Assembly: GCA_014649355.1 (NCBI GenBank)
Contig: BMSW01000004.1
Coordinates: forward strand, 450,608-514,607
DNA: 64,000 nucleotides
Source of the DNA: Streptomyces althioticus
GTDB lineage: Bacteria; Actinomycetota; Actinomycetes; Streptomycetales; Streptomycetaceae
Direction: 5' to 3'
The notes under the pieces are model-generated. The model was given only the letters and a program-made list of their open reading frames with translations, had not been told where the DNA came from and ran no database searches. A program made the position numbers and the translations under genes. Shown in pieces: positions 23,638 through 32,764 of this stretch. How positions within the stretch are numbered: the stretch's first letter is position 1; every line of letters starts with the position of its first letter.

Positions 23638-25391
23638 CCACGAAGGCCCTCACGGCCGCCGCCTCCCGCTACGTCAACCGCAAGGTCCGCGGCAAAGGCA
23701 CCGTCGACCAGGGATGGCAGAACCGCGCCTGGGAGCTGTACCACCTCGTCCCCGAGGTCCGCTTCTCCGCCACCTACATGGCCAACGGCATGTCCGGCGC
23801 CACCCTGTACGCGGGCCGCCGCGCCGACGACGGCACCATCGAACCCGCGCCGAACAACCACCGCGCCGCCGAGATCGTCCAGCAGATCGCCGGAGGACCC
23901 GACGGGCAGTCGAAGATGCTCGCCGCGTTCGGCAAGCACCTCACCGTGGCCGGTGAGGGCTGGATCATCATCCGCCCCAACGCCGACGTCCTCTCACCCG
24001 ACGCCCCCGAGGACGGCCACGACTGGCGGGTCCTGTCCACCCGCGAAGTACGCCCGCAGCAGGGCAAGCTGGCCGCCGAGATCGACGGCGACGACGTCGA
24101 GATCCCCGCCGGCGACGAAGAGACCCTCGACCCGGACTCGCCGGTCGCCCTCCGCGTGTGGGAACCCGACCCGGAACGGCAGATCGAAGCCGACAGCCCG
24201 GTACGCGCCAGCATCGACCTCCTCGAGGAACTGCTCCTCCTGAACGGCGCGGTGAAGGCCATCGCCCGCTCCCGCCTCACCGGCCGCGGCATCCTCCTCG
24301 TCCCCAAGGGCGTCCGCTTCCCCACCCGGCCAGGGCAGGGCGACGCCGAGGACGACCTGATCGAGGTCCTCATGATGATCGCGGAGACCGCGATCCGTGA
24401 ACCCGAGAGCGCGGCGGCCACGGTGCCGATCGTCCTGGAAGTGCCCGCCGAGACCATCAGCGACTTCAAGTTGCTGACGTTCGAGAGCAACTTCGACGAG
24501 CTGGCGCTGCGGTTGCGGGAGGAAGCCATCAAGCGGTTCGCGACCGGCCTGGAGATGCCGGCGGAGCTGTTGCTCGGCATGTCCGACACGAACCACTGGG
24601 GAGCGTGGCTCCTCACCTCCGAAGCGATCCGCATGGGCATCGAGCCGAAGCTGGCCACGGTGTGCCACGCCCTCACCCAGCAGTGGCTGCGCCCGCTCCT
24701 CCAGGCGGAGAGCGTGGAGGACTGGCACCGCTGGCTCGTCTGGTACGACACCGCCGCCCTCCGTGTGCGCACCAACCGCTCCGAGACGGCCCTGCAGGCG
24801 TACGACCGAGGCGTCATCAGCGCGGAGGCGCTGCGCCGCGAGACGGGCTTCGAGGAGTCCGACGCGCCGACCCCGGAGGAGGAGGAAGCCCGCAAGCCGA
24901 AGCCCGACCCCGACGCCGAGGAGGGCCAGGACGACGAGGAGAACCCGGAGGAGCGGGAGACGGACACGGACCTGCCGGTCGACGAGACCGCTGACGAGCC
25001 CGACACCCTGCCCGCCTCCGCCCGGCCCGCGCCCAGCGACGGCCTCCTCGCCGCCGCTGACGGCCTGATCTGGGCGGCGCTGTCCACCGCAGGGGACAAG
25101 CTGCTCCGCACCCCCGTCTGCCCCCGCCCAGAGCGCGCCAAGGCCCGCGAGATCCAGGCCGCCGCCCTGCACACGGCGTTGAAGGTCGAACCCGGGCAGG
25201 TCGAGCAGTACCGGCTCCTCGACGGCGCGTGGACGCGCGTCCCGGAGATCGCCCGCCGGTACCGGCTCGACGCGGACTGCCTTACCGCCGCCCTCGACGG
25301 CTACACGCGGGAGCTGATCGCCGCCGGGGTCGAGCACTCCTACGACGTGGTGCCCGCCGTCGTCACGTCCTGCGTAGGACTGGCGGCATGA
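23634..25391 (+). CDS. Portal protein (585 aa)
   Basis: GTG overlapping the previous stop. Residues 1-390 follow the actinophage portal pattern, with a stem/clip region including SRLTGRGILLVPKGV and the conserved LEMPAELLLGMSDTNHWGAW segment near 310. A long acidic, Pro-rich linker (about 420-470) precedes a C-terminal helical domain of about 120 residues. The portal forms the dodecameric DNA channel of the capsid and docks the terminase. Position after TerL and before MuF/protease supports the call. Confidence 0.88.
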   Translation: MTTKALTAAASRYVNRKVRGKGTVDQGWQNRAWELYHLVPEVRFSATYMANGMSGATLYAGRRADDGTIEPAPNNHRAAEIVQQIAGGPDGQSKMLAAFGKHLTVAGEGWIIIRPNADVLSPDAPEDGHDWRVLSTREVRPQQGKLAAEIDGDDVEIPAGDEETLDPDSPVALRVWEPDPERQIEADSPVRASIDLLEELLLLNGAVKAIARSRLTGRGILLVPKGVRFPTRPGQGDAEDDLIEVLMMIAETAIREPESAAATVPIVLEVPAETISDFKLLTFESNFDELALRLREEAIKRFATGLEMPAELLLGMSDTNHWGAWLLTSEAIRMGIEPKLATVCHALTQQWLRPLLQAESVEDWHRWLVWYDTAALRVRTNRSETALQAYDRGVISAEALRRETGFEESDAPTPEEEEARKPKPDPDAEEGQDDEENPEERETDTDLPVDETADEPDTLPASARPAPSDGLLAAADGLIWAALSTAGDKLLRTPVCPRPERAKAREIQAAALHTALKVEPGQVEQYRLLDGAWTRVPEIARRYRLDADCLTAALDGYTRELIAAGVEHSYDVVPAVVTSCVGLAA

Positions 25392-25612
25392 CCGGCCAGC
25401 AAGGGAGCACCGCCGTGGCCGAACCGCCCCCGCCTCTCACCGTGCACGTCACGCCCGGCCCGGCCCGCGAGGACTGGTGCCCGACCTGCAAGGCGTGGAC
25501 GCGGCTCCTCGGCGACATCCTCCTGCTCACCCCCGACGGGGTGTCGGTGGTCGGCACGTGGACGGCGTGCGAGATCTGCGACGACCCCAGCGAGGAGGCC
25601 GGCCGTGGCTGA
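25388..25612 (+). CDS. Small zinc-ribbon protein 1 of 4 (74 aa)
   Basis: ATG overlapping the portal stop. CPTC and CEIC pairs about 30 residues apart predict a zinc ribbon. First of four small overlapping Cys-pair genes between portal and MuF, all in one coupled run. Role unknown. Confidence 0.65.
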   Translation: MTGQQGSTAVAEPPPPLTVHVTPGPAREDWCPTCKAWTRLLGDILLLTPDGVSVVGTWTACEICDDPSEEAGRG

Positions 25613-25949
25613 CCGCATGTGGGCGGCGCCCCTCGGCCACTCGATCCCCTCCCACCGGGCGCTCGGCTTCTGCGCCCACTGCACCGGCCGCACCGTCGCG
25701 GAGGAGCTGGCTGCCTGGCAGGTCCGCGAGCAGGAACACCACGAGACCAGCGGCGACCAGGACGACGGCCTCCCGCTGCCGCTCGTCGGCGACGTCACCA
25801 CCCGCACCTACGACTGCCCGGCCTGCGATACCGGCGACGCGGTCCTCGACGCGACGTTCCTCGTCACCACGAAGGCCGCCGTGCACCAGGTGGGCCGGTT
25901 CGCGTTCTGCTTCTCCTGCGAGACCCCCCAGGAGCCCGCCCGTGTCTGA
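25605..25949 (+). CDS. Small zinc-ribbon protein 2 of 4 (114 aa)
   Basis: GTG within the end of the previous gene. Three Cys pairs (FCAHC, CPAC, FCFSC) spread over the chain suggest one or two zinc sites. The segment HRALGFCAHCTGRTVAEELAAW resembles a part of the protein at 26132, so these are probably paralogues. Confidence 0.65.
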   Translation: MADRMWAAPLGHSIPSHRALGFCAHCTGRTVAEELAAWQVREQEHHETSGDQDDGLPLPLVGDVTTRTYDCPACDTGDAVLDATFLVTTKAAVHQVGRFAFCFSCETPQEPARV

Positions 25950-26148
25950 CTGCCGCCACGACCTCATCCTGTGCCACGACTGCGGGGGCCTCCAGGTCCT
26001 CGACGTGCAGCGCCTCGACGTCACCAGCTTCACCCTGAACGGCCCCGAAGGGCCCCTCAGGACGAGCGGGCCTACAACGCTGAGCATTGCCCGCATCGAC
26101 CCCTGCCAGAACACCCCCAGGGAGACCAGCAGTGTGCGACGGAACTGA
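25942..26148 (+). CDS. Small zinc-ribbon protein 3 of 4 (68 aa)
   Basis: GTG overlapping by eight bases. CRHDLILCHDCGG at the N-terminus gives a Cys/His cluster. The rest is polar with no recognised motif. Translationally coupled with its neighbours. Confidence 0.55.
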   Translation: MSDCRHDLILCHDCGGLQVLDVQRLDVTSFTLNGPEGPLRTSGPTTLSIARIDPCQNTPRETSSVRRN

Positions 26149-26374
26149 CGAGCTGACGATCGAGGAGCCGCCGAAGCTCCACGTCGCGCCACCCGGCCAC
26201 TCGAGGGCCGGGCACCGCGCCTTCGGCTGGTGCTCCCGCTGCCCGGGCCGCGAGGTGTGGGAGGAACTCCTGGCGTGGCGGCAGCGCGACAACCGGGAGG
26301 TCGGCGAGGGGTCGGCTCCGGACCTGATGCCGCACCCCAGCCGCGAGGGGGAGGAGGTGGCGCAGCGTGGCTGA
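26132..26374 (+). CDS. Small zinc-ribbon protein 4 of 4 (80 aa)
   Basis: GTG with AGGGAG upstream. GHRAFGWCSRCPGREVWEEL matches the pattern in the protein at 25605. Only one Cys pair, so zinc would need a partner chain or His ligands. Function unknown. Confidence 0.6.
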   Translation: MCDGTDELTIEEPPKLHVAPPGHSRAGHRAFGWCSRCPGREVWEELLAWRQRDNREVGEGSAPDLMPHPSREGEEVAQRG

Positions 26375-26624
26375 TCCCGTATCGCTGGCCGTGGAAGCGA
26401 CCCCTGCCGCCGCGGCCCCGATCACCGGGCTCATCGAGGAGGCCGGCGCAGCAGCCGCAGCCCACTTCGAGCAGCTCCCCGACGGCGAAGAGGGCACCGC
26501 CCTGGTCACCCTCACCGCCGCCACCCCGTACGGGTCCGTCCCCATCGGCATGTGGAGCTTCCTGCGTGCCGCTGACGGGACCGTGAAGCTTGCTGGGGCT
26601 CCGGAGGCGGGCGCCGATGGATGA
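26367..26624 (+). CDS. Small unrecognised protein (85 aa)
   Basis: GTG overlapping the previous stop. Ala-rich helix at the start, then a short beta-rich part (TALVTLTAATPYGSV). No Cys. It overlaps the start of the MuF fusion by eight bases and may be a small head component. Confidence 0.6.
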   Translation: MADPVSLAVEATPAAAAPITGLIEEAGAAAAAHFEQLPDGEEGTALVTLTAATPYGSVPIGMWSFLRAADGTVKLAGAPEAGADG

Positions 26625-29600
26625 CGAGCTGCTGACGCTGCTGGAGGCCGCCGAGGACGACGTCAGTGAAGAAGTCGCAGCTGTTCTGCAGGAGGTCGCC
26701 GACGAGTTCGCGCGGGAGCTGGCCGACGCCACCGAGATCGTCGCCGCCCGCTTCTCCGTGTCCCGGATCGCCCGCATGTGGGCGAGCCGCATGCCGCGCA
26801 TCGTGCGGCGCCTCCTGCGGGTGTCCGAGCAGGCCGCCGAGCACACCGCCGAAGCCGTCGACGGGGAGCTGCCGCCCGAGTGGGAAGACCTGCCCGGCCG
26901 CAACGACGACGGCCGCCAGCTCCCGCCCGTCATGCGCGAGTACGTGGAGGTGACGGAGCACCTGCTGAACGCGGTCGGTGACCGGCTCGCCGAAGCCGCC
27001 CGCGAGGAACTCGCCGCCGGCGTCGACGCCGGCGAGGACATGGAGCAGCTCCGTGCCCGTCTGCGGGAGCGGTTCGCCCGCGAGGGCGCGCAGCTCGGTG
27101 AAGCCCGTGAGGAGCGCATCGCCCGCACCGAAGCCGGGCGGGCCTGGAACTACGCGGTGCTCGGAGCGGCCCGCGACGCGACCGGCGCCGACCGGCCCCT
27201 GGTCAAGCAGTGGCTCACCCGACGCGACACACGGGTTCGTGAGGACCACGCCGCCGCCAACGGTCAGACCCGCCTCCTGGATGAGGACTTCACCGTCGGC
27301 GGGGTGCAGATGGCGGCACCCCACGACCCGGACGCGCCCGCGTCGCAAGTCGTGAACTGCCGTTGCTTCCTTGTAGTCCACCCCGAAACCGCCGTCGCTG
27401 CCTACGGATCTCAGGTGGCCTCACCGGCGGCAGTTGAGAAGTCAAGGGACAATCGCATGACCACCGCTGAACCCGACACCTTCCACGGCACCCCCGGCCG
27501 GCCCAGCTACCGCAGATACCACCCCAAGGGCAAAGGAGGCGGCGGGAAGACCCGCACCCCGGGCGGCGCCATGCTCGGCAGCAGCCGCTTCAGCGAGGAC
27601 CAGCACCGCACCGCCCTGCGCAACTACCGCGCCACGAGCTACGAGGACATGAACAGCAGCCTCCGCCACGGCGTCCTGCCGGACGCCGAGCGGAGCAGGC
27701 AGCGCATCCGCGACGACATCTCCACCCTGTCCGACCTGATCAACGTCCAGGAGCCCACCTCGGAGGGCAAGACGTTCTTCCGACGGATGGAGAACCACCG
27801 CCTCAGCATGCAGCCCGGTGACGAGTTCCACGACAAGGGCTTCGTCTCCATGTCCGCCCGCGAGGACGTGCTGTCCATCCAGATCGCGCCGGACGACCCG
27901 AACTACACCATGTTCAAGATCTCCATGCCGAAGGGCGCCCAGGTCCTCGACGTCGACGCGGTGGGCGTCGGCGGGTTCGGCGCCGACGAGCAGGAGTTCA
28001 TCGCCCCGCCAGGCACAGCGTTCCGCGTGAAGCGCGTCATCGACGAGGGCAGCGACACCAGGCCGCCGTACTACGAGCTGGAGGTCACCAACGCGGTGGC
28101 CGCGTCCGCAGGCGTCCTCATCCACCAGCCGACCACCACGGTGACCGCAGCCGACGAGAGCAGCGACCTGGCGCAGCGCATCACATGGGGACGCGACGAC
28201 ATCGTCATCGACAAGCGCGCCAGTGCCGTCACCGCTGCCGGTGGCCACACCGGCGCGATGATCGCCCTCATGCCCGCCGCGGCCGACGCCACCCACCTCG
28301 CCCTCGACGACGGCGAGCCCGCCGACGAGCTGCACTTGACGCTGTGGTTCCTCGGCGACGCCGCAGACTGGTCGGCCGGACAGCGCCGCGAGCTCGTTGA
28401 CCAGGTGCGCAAACGCGCCGCCGGCCTGGCAGGGCCGGTCCGCGCCAACGCCTTCGGGATCAACCACTGGAACCCGGCATCGGAAGACCCGGCGTGGGTG
28501 TACGCCATCGGCGACGACCACGACAGCGGTGACGCCGTGACGCTCCAGCAGGCACGGGACGTTCTCGCAGCGGAAGCCCTCGAGGGCACCTCCAACAGGC
28601 CTGCCACACCGCACCAGCACGCACCGTGGGTCGCGCACACGACCGCCGCCTACGCCAACGACCCGTGGCCCTTCCAGCCCATGCAGGAACGCCTCGGCCC
28701 CGTCACCTACGACCGAGTGCGGGTCGCCTTCGGCGGAGAGCACACGGATATCCCGCTAGGAGTGGTCATGCCCGCCAGCCTGCAGGCCGCCGCGTCGCGA
28801 ACGGTGCGCACCTGGTCCACCCCCGACGACGCCGCCATCGCCTTCGAGAACGAGGAGACCGGCGACGGCCGGATCTTCAAGAAGGGCGCGCTGAAGTGGG
28901 ACCGCCGCCCGATGCCGCTGCAGTACGCCGACGAGATGCTGATGGGCCACCAGGGCGCGCAGCTCGCCGGCGCCATCAAGAAGGTGAAGCGGGAAGGCGG
29001 CCGTATCACCGCCTCCGGTGTGCTCTACCGCACCCAGCCCGCCGGCCTGGACGCGGAGGTTCTCCTCGACGAGGACGACCCGGTGCTCGGCATCAGCGTC
29101 GACCTGGACGACGTCGGCCTCCAGCTCGTCGACAAGTCCCTTACCGAGGAAGACGCCGACTGGCTGTTCGCGTCGGCCAAGCTGCCACAGGCCAGCGTGA
29201 TGCGGATGGAGGACGGCTCGGTGATGCTGTCCGCGTCGACCCGCGCCGAGTGGACCGCGTCCGACGGCGCGTTCTCCCGCTCCCGCTACGACCTCCAGGT
29301 CATCACCGGCCCCGGAGGCGTCCTCACCGCCGCAGCCGTCCGTGAAGCCTTCGCCGGCACAGGCGTCCTCACCGCGGCGGCCGGCGACCCGGACAGCACG
29401 GACGGCCTGGTCCTCCACGAGCAGAAGTCCGGCGAGCTGCTGATGCGCATCACCAGCGCCCGCCTGCGCGGCGCGACCCTCGTGGCGATGCCGGCCTTCA
29501 AGAACGCGCGGATCGTCCTCGACCCGCCCAACGAGGAGGAGACCGCTGCGGCGGTGCCGGTCATCACCGCCGCGGGGGAGACCCGAGACAGGGTCGTCAC

Positions 29601-30735
29601 CTACGTGTGCACCTCGCCGGCCGCTGTCGGCGCCCGCGACGTCTCCCGCGCCGTCGGTATCGCCATGAGCACCGCGCGCGGGCACCTCAACGCCGCAGCG
29701 AAGGACGGGCAGATCGTACGGCTCGCCCCCGGCCTGTTCTGCGGGCCGTCGTCCATGCCCGAGGGCCACGAGGAGACTGCCGTCGAGCCGGTCACCGCGG
29801 CGGGCGGCGTGCCCGACGTGGACGACGAGCTGACGGCGTCGTTCTGGCGGGAGATGCAGGACCTGCCGCCGATGCCCGCCGAGTGGTTCCGCGAGCCGAC
29901 CACCGAGGAGCTGCCGCCCGGGTCGGAAGGCGTGCACGTCGCCGGCGGCCGCATCTACGGGTGGGTGGCGCAGTCGGGTGTGCCGCACGCCGGCTACCCC
30001 GGCAAGAACCTGACGATCGACAAGCTCGCCAAGCAGGGCCTGGACCTGACGCACTTCCTGCGCTCCCGGTTCGCCCTCGATGACGGCAGCGTCGTGAAGT
30101 GCGGCGTGATCACGATGAACGTCGGCCACCACAGGGACGGCGCCGAGTGTGAGACGGACGCCTGCCTCTTCGACGACACCCGCACGGTCGCGGGCATCGT
30201 CACCGTGGGCATGTCGGAGGGCGGCATGTGGTTCGCGGGCGCCGCGAACCCGAAGATGAGCGACTGGGACCGGTCAGTGTTCAAGGGCTGCCAGCCCAGC
30301 TACCACCTGCGGCAGGGCCCGTCCGGGAAGTGGGAGCTGCGCGCGGTGCTGTCCGTGCCGACGCCCGGCCACTCGTCGGCGCTCCTCGTCGCCGCGGTGG
30401 TGGAACGCACCAACCTCGCCCTCGCCGCGTCCGCCGCAGCCGTGGACGTGGCATCCGGGCAGGATCCGGACACCGCGCGGACGGCATCCGCGAGCTCGAC
30501 GGACACCCCGCCTGAGCAGCCCGGACACAGTCCGGACACGGCATCCGGACAGCTTCCGCAGGTTGACGTGGAAGCCCTCGCGGCGGCGCTCGCCGGCGGG
30601 CCCCTCGTCGACCTCCTCGCCGACGCCGTGACCCGACGCCAGGACGAACGCCGCGCCGAGATCGAAGCGATGGCCGCCCTCGTCGCCGAGCAGCCGGTCA
30701 CCGTCACCGCCAGCGCACAGAACGGAGCGAACTGA
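26617..30735 (+). CDS. Head polyprotein: MuF + ADP-ribosyltransferase + 2H phosphoesterase + capsid maturation protease (1,372 aa)
   Basis: ATG with GGAGG nine bases upstream. Residues 1-265 are MuF-like (RIARTEAGRAWNYAV, CRCFLVV). Residues about 281-500 carry the R-S-E triad of ADP-ribosyltransferases: Arg in FFRRM near 388, FVSMS near 409, and E458-Q-E460 before FIAPPGTAFRV. Residues about 543-716 have two H-x-T motifs (HLTL near 572, HTT near 672) typical of 2H phosphoesterases (2',5' RNA ligase-like). From about 725 on is the actinophage prohead protease pattern (GHQGAQLAGAI, VLGISVDLDD, later GMWFAGAANP), interrupted near 992-1040 by a winged-helix-like segment. MuF-protease fusions are known in actinophages; the two enzyme domains between them are unusual. 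All catalytic residues I looked for are present. Confidence 0.8.
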   Translation: MDDELLTLLEAAEDDVSEEVAAVLQEVADEFARELADATEIVAARFSVSRIARMWASRMPRIVRRLLRVSEQAAEHTAEAVDGELPPEWEDLPGRNDDGRQLPPVMREYVEVTEHLLNAVGDRLAEAAREELAAGVDAGEDMEQLRARLRERFAREGAQLGEAREERIARTEAGRAWNYAVLGAARDATGADRPLVKQWLTRRDTRVREDHAAANGQTRLLDEDFTVGGVQMAAPHDPDAPASQVVNCRCFLVVHPETAVAAYGSQVASPAAVEKSRDNRMTTAEPDTFHGTPGRPSYRRYHPKGKGGGGKTRTPGGAMLGSSRFSEDQHRTALRNYRATSYEDMNSSLRHGVLPDAERSRQRIRDDISTLSDLINVQEPTSEGKTFFRRMENHRLSMQPGDEFHDKGFVSMSAREDVLSIQIAPDDPNYTMFKISMPKGAQVLDVDAVGVGGFGADEQEFIAPPGTAFRVKRVIDEGSDTRPPYYELEVTNAVAASAGVLIHQPTTTVTAADESSDLAQRITWGRDDIVIDKRASAVTAAGGHTGAMIALMPAAADATHLALDDGEPADELHLTLWFLGDAADWSAGQRRELVDQVRKRAAGLAGPVRANAFGINHWNPASEDPAWVYAIGDDHDSGDAVTLQQARDVLAAEALEGTSNRPATPHQHAPWVAHTTAAYANDPWPFQPMQERLGPVTYDRVRVAFGGEHTDIPLGVVMPASLQAAASRTVRTWSTPDDAAIAFENEETGDGRIFKKGALKWDRRPMPLQYADEMLMGHQGAQLAGAIKKVKREGGRITASGVLYRTQPAGLDAEVLLDEDDPVLGISVDLDDVGLQLVDKSLTEEDADWLFASAKLPQASVMRMEDGSVMLSASTRAEWTASDGAFSRSRYDLQVITGPGGVLTAAAVREAFAGTGVLTAAAGDPDSTDGLVLHEQKSGELLMRITSARLRGATLVAMPAFKNARIVLDPPNEEETAAAVPVITAAGETRDRVVTYVCTSPAAVGARDVSRAVGIAMSTARGHLNAAAKDGQIVRLAPGLFCGPSSMPEGHEETAVEPVTAAGGVPDVDDELTASFWREMQDLPPMPAEWFREPTTEELPPGSEGVHVAGGRIYGWVAQSGVPHAGYPGKNLTIDKLAKQGLDLTHFLRSRFALDDGSVVKCGVITMNVGHHRDGAECETDACLFDDTRTVAGIVTVGMSEGGMWFAGAANPKMSDWDRSVFKGCQPSYHLRQGPSGKWELRAVLSVPTPGHSSALLVAAVVERTNLALAASAAAVDVASGQDPDTARTASASSTDTPPEQPGHSPDTASGQLPQVDVEALAAALAGGPLVDLLADAVTRRQDERRAEIEAMAALVAEQPVTVTASAQNGAN

Positions 30736-30917
30736 TGGGATGCGCCTGCCAGGGCAAGAACAAGACGAAGTGGGAAGTCGTCACCACCGTCGAGGACCCG
30801 AAGACGAGCACCGTGAAGGAGCGTGTGGTGTTCTCCTCGACGAGCAAGCCGACCGCCGAAGCCGTCGGTAAGCGGTACGCGGGCAGCACGCTGCGCGAGG
30901 TGCCGCCGAAGCAGTAG
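30735..30917 (+). CDS. Small basic protein (60 aa)
   Basis: ATG overlaps the previous stop by one base. Starts MGCACQG, then many Lys and Thr; looks like a small beta protein. Last gene of the portal operon, in the position where some phages encode a capsid decoration or head protein. Function unknown. Confidence 0.6.
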   Translation: MGCACQGKNKTKWEVVTTVEDPKTSTVKERVVFSSTSKPTAEAVGKRYAGSTLREVPPKQ

Positions 30918-30931
30918 CCCGCCCGGCTATG

Positions 30932-30959
30932 AGCTGCCCGCTCACCAGGGCGGGCAGCT
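30932..30959 (+). terminator. Terminator between portal and capsid operons
   Basis: AGCTGCCCGC pairs with GCGGGCAGCT. The last base of the stem is the first of the TAGTAT of L box 2, so terminator and promoter touch. Confidence 0.7.
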
Positions 30960-31027
30960 AGTATTCCGTCAGACGACTGCTGGTTGTGGGCCGAGTCCTC
31001 AGTGATCGATCGCTGGAGACCCCGCCC
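30959..31027 (+). promoter_or_regulatory. L box 2 (late leader, capsid)
   Basis: -10-like TAGTAT 30959-30964; core from 30979 (variant ending GGGCCGAG). Hairpin GTC/GAC around CAGTGAT/ATCGCTG, with GGGC/GCCC closing; start at 31028. Confidence 0.65.
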
Positions 31028-32671
31028 ATGGATGAGTTCCAGATTCCCGAGGACGTCGCGGCCCTCGACAACGACCAGCTCGCCCAGGCCCTCGCCGGGG
31101 CCACCGAGGCGTTCCAGGCCCTCGCCGCGCAGAACCGCGTCGACGACGACACGATGGGCCAGCTGCGGGCCCTGTCCACCTGCGTGACCGCGATCCGGCA
31201 GGAGCAGGCCGACCGCATCCAGGCCGCCGAGCGCACCGCCCAGGAGATCGAGGAACTCGCCGCCCAGGTGCGCGGCGACGACCCGAACGCCGGCCCCGCC
31301 GCCGAGGAGACCCCGACCGTCGAGGCCGCCGCCGAGCAGCCCGTCGAGCAGCCGGCCGCGCCCGAGCAGCCCGCCCCGCCGGCCGCGACCGCCTCGATCG
31401 GCCGCACCCTCGACTTGTCGCTGGTGCGCGCCCGTCAGCCGCGCGTCCTCCCGGAGCCTGCCGCGCCGGGCACCGTCATCACCGCGGCGGTCGACGTCCC
31501 CGGCTACACCCCGGGAGCCGAGCTGAACATGAACCAGGTCGTCGCCGGCCTGATCTCCCGCGCGAACGCCCTCAAGACCGCCGGTGGCGGGACGGGGCAG
31601 GTGATCAGCTACCACCACCCGTACCCGGAGTCGCTGATCGTCACGGACTCGTCGTCGGCGCCGGAGGGCACGGAGGTGGCGCTGCGCGCGGCCGACCAGT
31701 CCCGGCTGCCGGAGAAGAACTTGGTCGCGTCCGGCGGCTGGTGCGCGCCGTCCGAGACGATCTACGAACTGACGTCGGTGGCCTGTCCGGACATGCTGTG
31801 GGACGCGCCGGAAGTCCAGTTGGCCCGAGGCGGCCTCAGGTACTACAAGACGCCGTCGCTGGACGTCGCCGCGCTGACCTGGGTGCACACCGAGTCGGAT
31901 GACATCTCGGGGGCGACCAAGCCTTGCTTCAAGATTCCGTGCCCCGATCCGATCGAAATGAGGTGCGACGCCGTCGGCGTGTGCCTTGAGGCCGGCATTC
32001 TGACGCAGAGGCACTTCCCGGAGCTGATCAACTGGTACCTGCGGAACGCGCTGGTCGCCCACGAGATCCGGCTCCGGTCGGTGCTGTTCGCGCAGGCCCT
32101 CGCCACCGCCACCCCGGTCACCATGCCGCAGACGTTCGGTGCGCTCGCCCCCGTGTTCGCGGCGGTCGCGCTGACGTCGGCGGACATGATCGAGCGTCAC
32201 TCCTTCTGTGACTCGATCTCGCTCGAGGTCGTCTTCCCGTGGTGGAGCCGTCAGCTCTTCCTGGCGGACATCGCCCGCCGCAACGGCTGCTGCATCGACC
32301 AGGTATCCACCGCCGACGTGCAGGACGTGTTCACCCCGCTGGGCGTCCGCATCCAGTGGGCGCGCAACCTGATCGCCCCGGAGATCCCGGCCCACACCAT
32401 CGGCCAGGCCACCCCGGCCACCGCGTGGCCTGAGGAGATCCAGTTCCTCATCTACCCGGCCGGCCAGCTGCAGATCGGCCGCGGCGAGGAGGTCAACCTG
32501 GGCGTGATTCACGATTCAACCAAGTTCAGCCGGAACGACTACACCGCGATGTTCTCCGAGGAGTGCGTGGGCCTCATCGACAGGAGCGTCGACACGCGCG
32601 TCGTCACCGTCCCGGTCTGCCCCGACGGCTCCACCGGCGCCCAGCAGCCGATGACCTGCCCCGCAGCCTGA
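31028..32671 (+). CDS. Major capsid protein with N-terminal scaffold domain (547 aa)
   Basis: ATG at the end of L box 2. Residues 1-125 are acidic and coiled-coil with an Ala/Pro/Glu linker, typical of a scaffold (delta) domain removed by the maturation protease. From about 130 an HK97-like capsid domain follows (the ends VVAGLISRANALK and FSRNDYTAMFSEECVGLID are characteristic). It stands alone between a terminator and another hairpin, so it can be made at high level. Cysteines are frequent for a capsid protein (for example GGWCAPSE, PCFKIPCPDP, NGCCID). Confidence 0.88.
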   Translation: MDEFQIPEDVAALDNDQLAQALAGATEAFQALAAQNRVDDDTMGQLRALSTCVTAIRQEQADRIQAAERTAQEIEELAAQVRGDDPNAGPAAEETPTVEAAAEQPVEQPAAPEQPAPPAATASIGRTLDLSLVRARQPRVLPEPAAPGTVITAAVDVPGYTPGAELNMNQVVAGLISRANALKTAGGGTGQVISYHHPYPESLIVTDSSSAPEGTEVALRAADQSRLPEKNLVASGGWCAPSETIYELTSVACPDMLWDAPEVQLARGGLRYYKTPSLDVAALTWVHTESDDISGATKPCFKIPCPDPIEMRCDAVGVCLEAGILTQRHFPELINWYLRNALVAHEIRLRSVLFAQALATATPVTMPQTFGALAPVFAAVALTSADMIERHSFCDSISLEVVFPWWSRQLFLADIARRNGCCIDQVSTADVQDVFTPLGVRIQWARNLIAPEIPAHTIGQATPATAWPEEIQFLIYPAGQLQIGRGEEVNLGVIHDSTKFSRNDYTAMFSEECVGLIDRSVDTRVVTVPVCPDGSTGAQQPMTCPAA

Positions 32672-32690
32672 CCTCTGCCCGCCCCCGACC

Positions 32691-32724
32691 GTGCCGGGCC
32701 CGTGACCTGATACGGGCCCGGCAC
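32691..32724. terminator. Bidirectional terminator after capsid gene
   Basis: GTGCCGGGCCCGT and its exact complement around eight bases. It sits between the capsid gene and the convergent HNH gene. Confidence 0.7.
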
Positions 32725-32764
32725 GCCCCGATTACGAGAGGGAGGCCAGGCAGTGCCGAACGTC

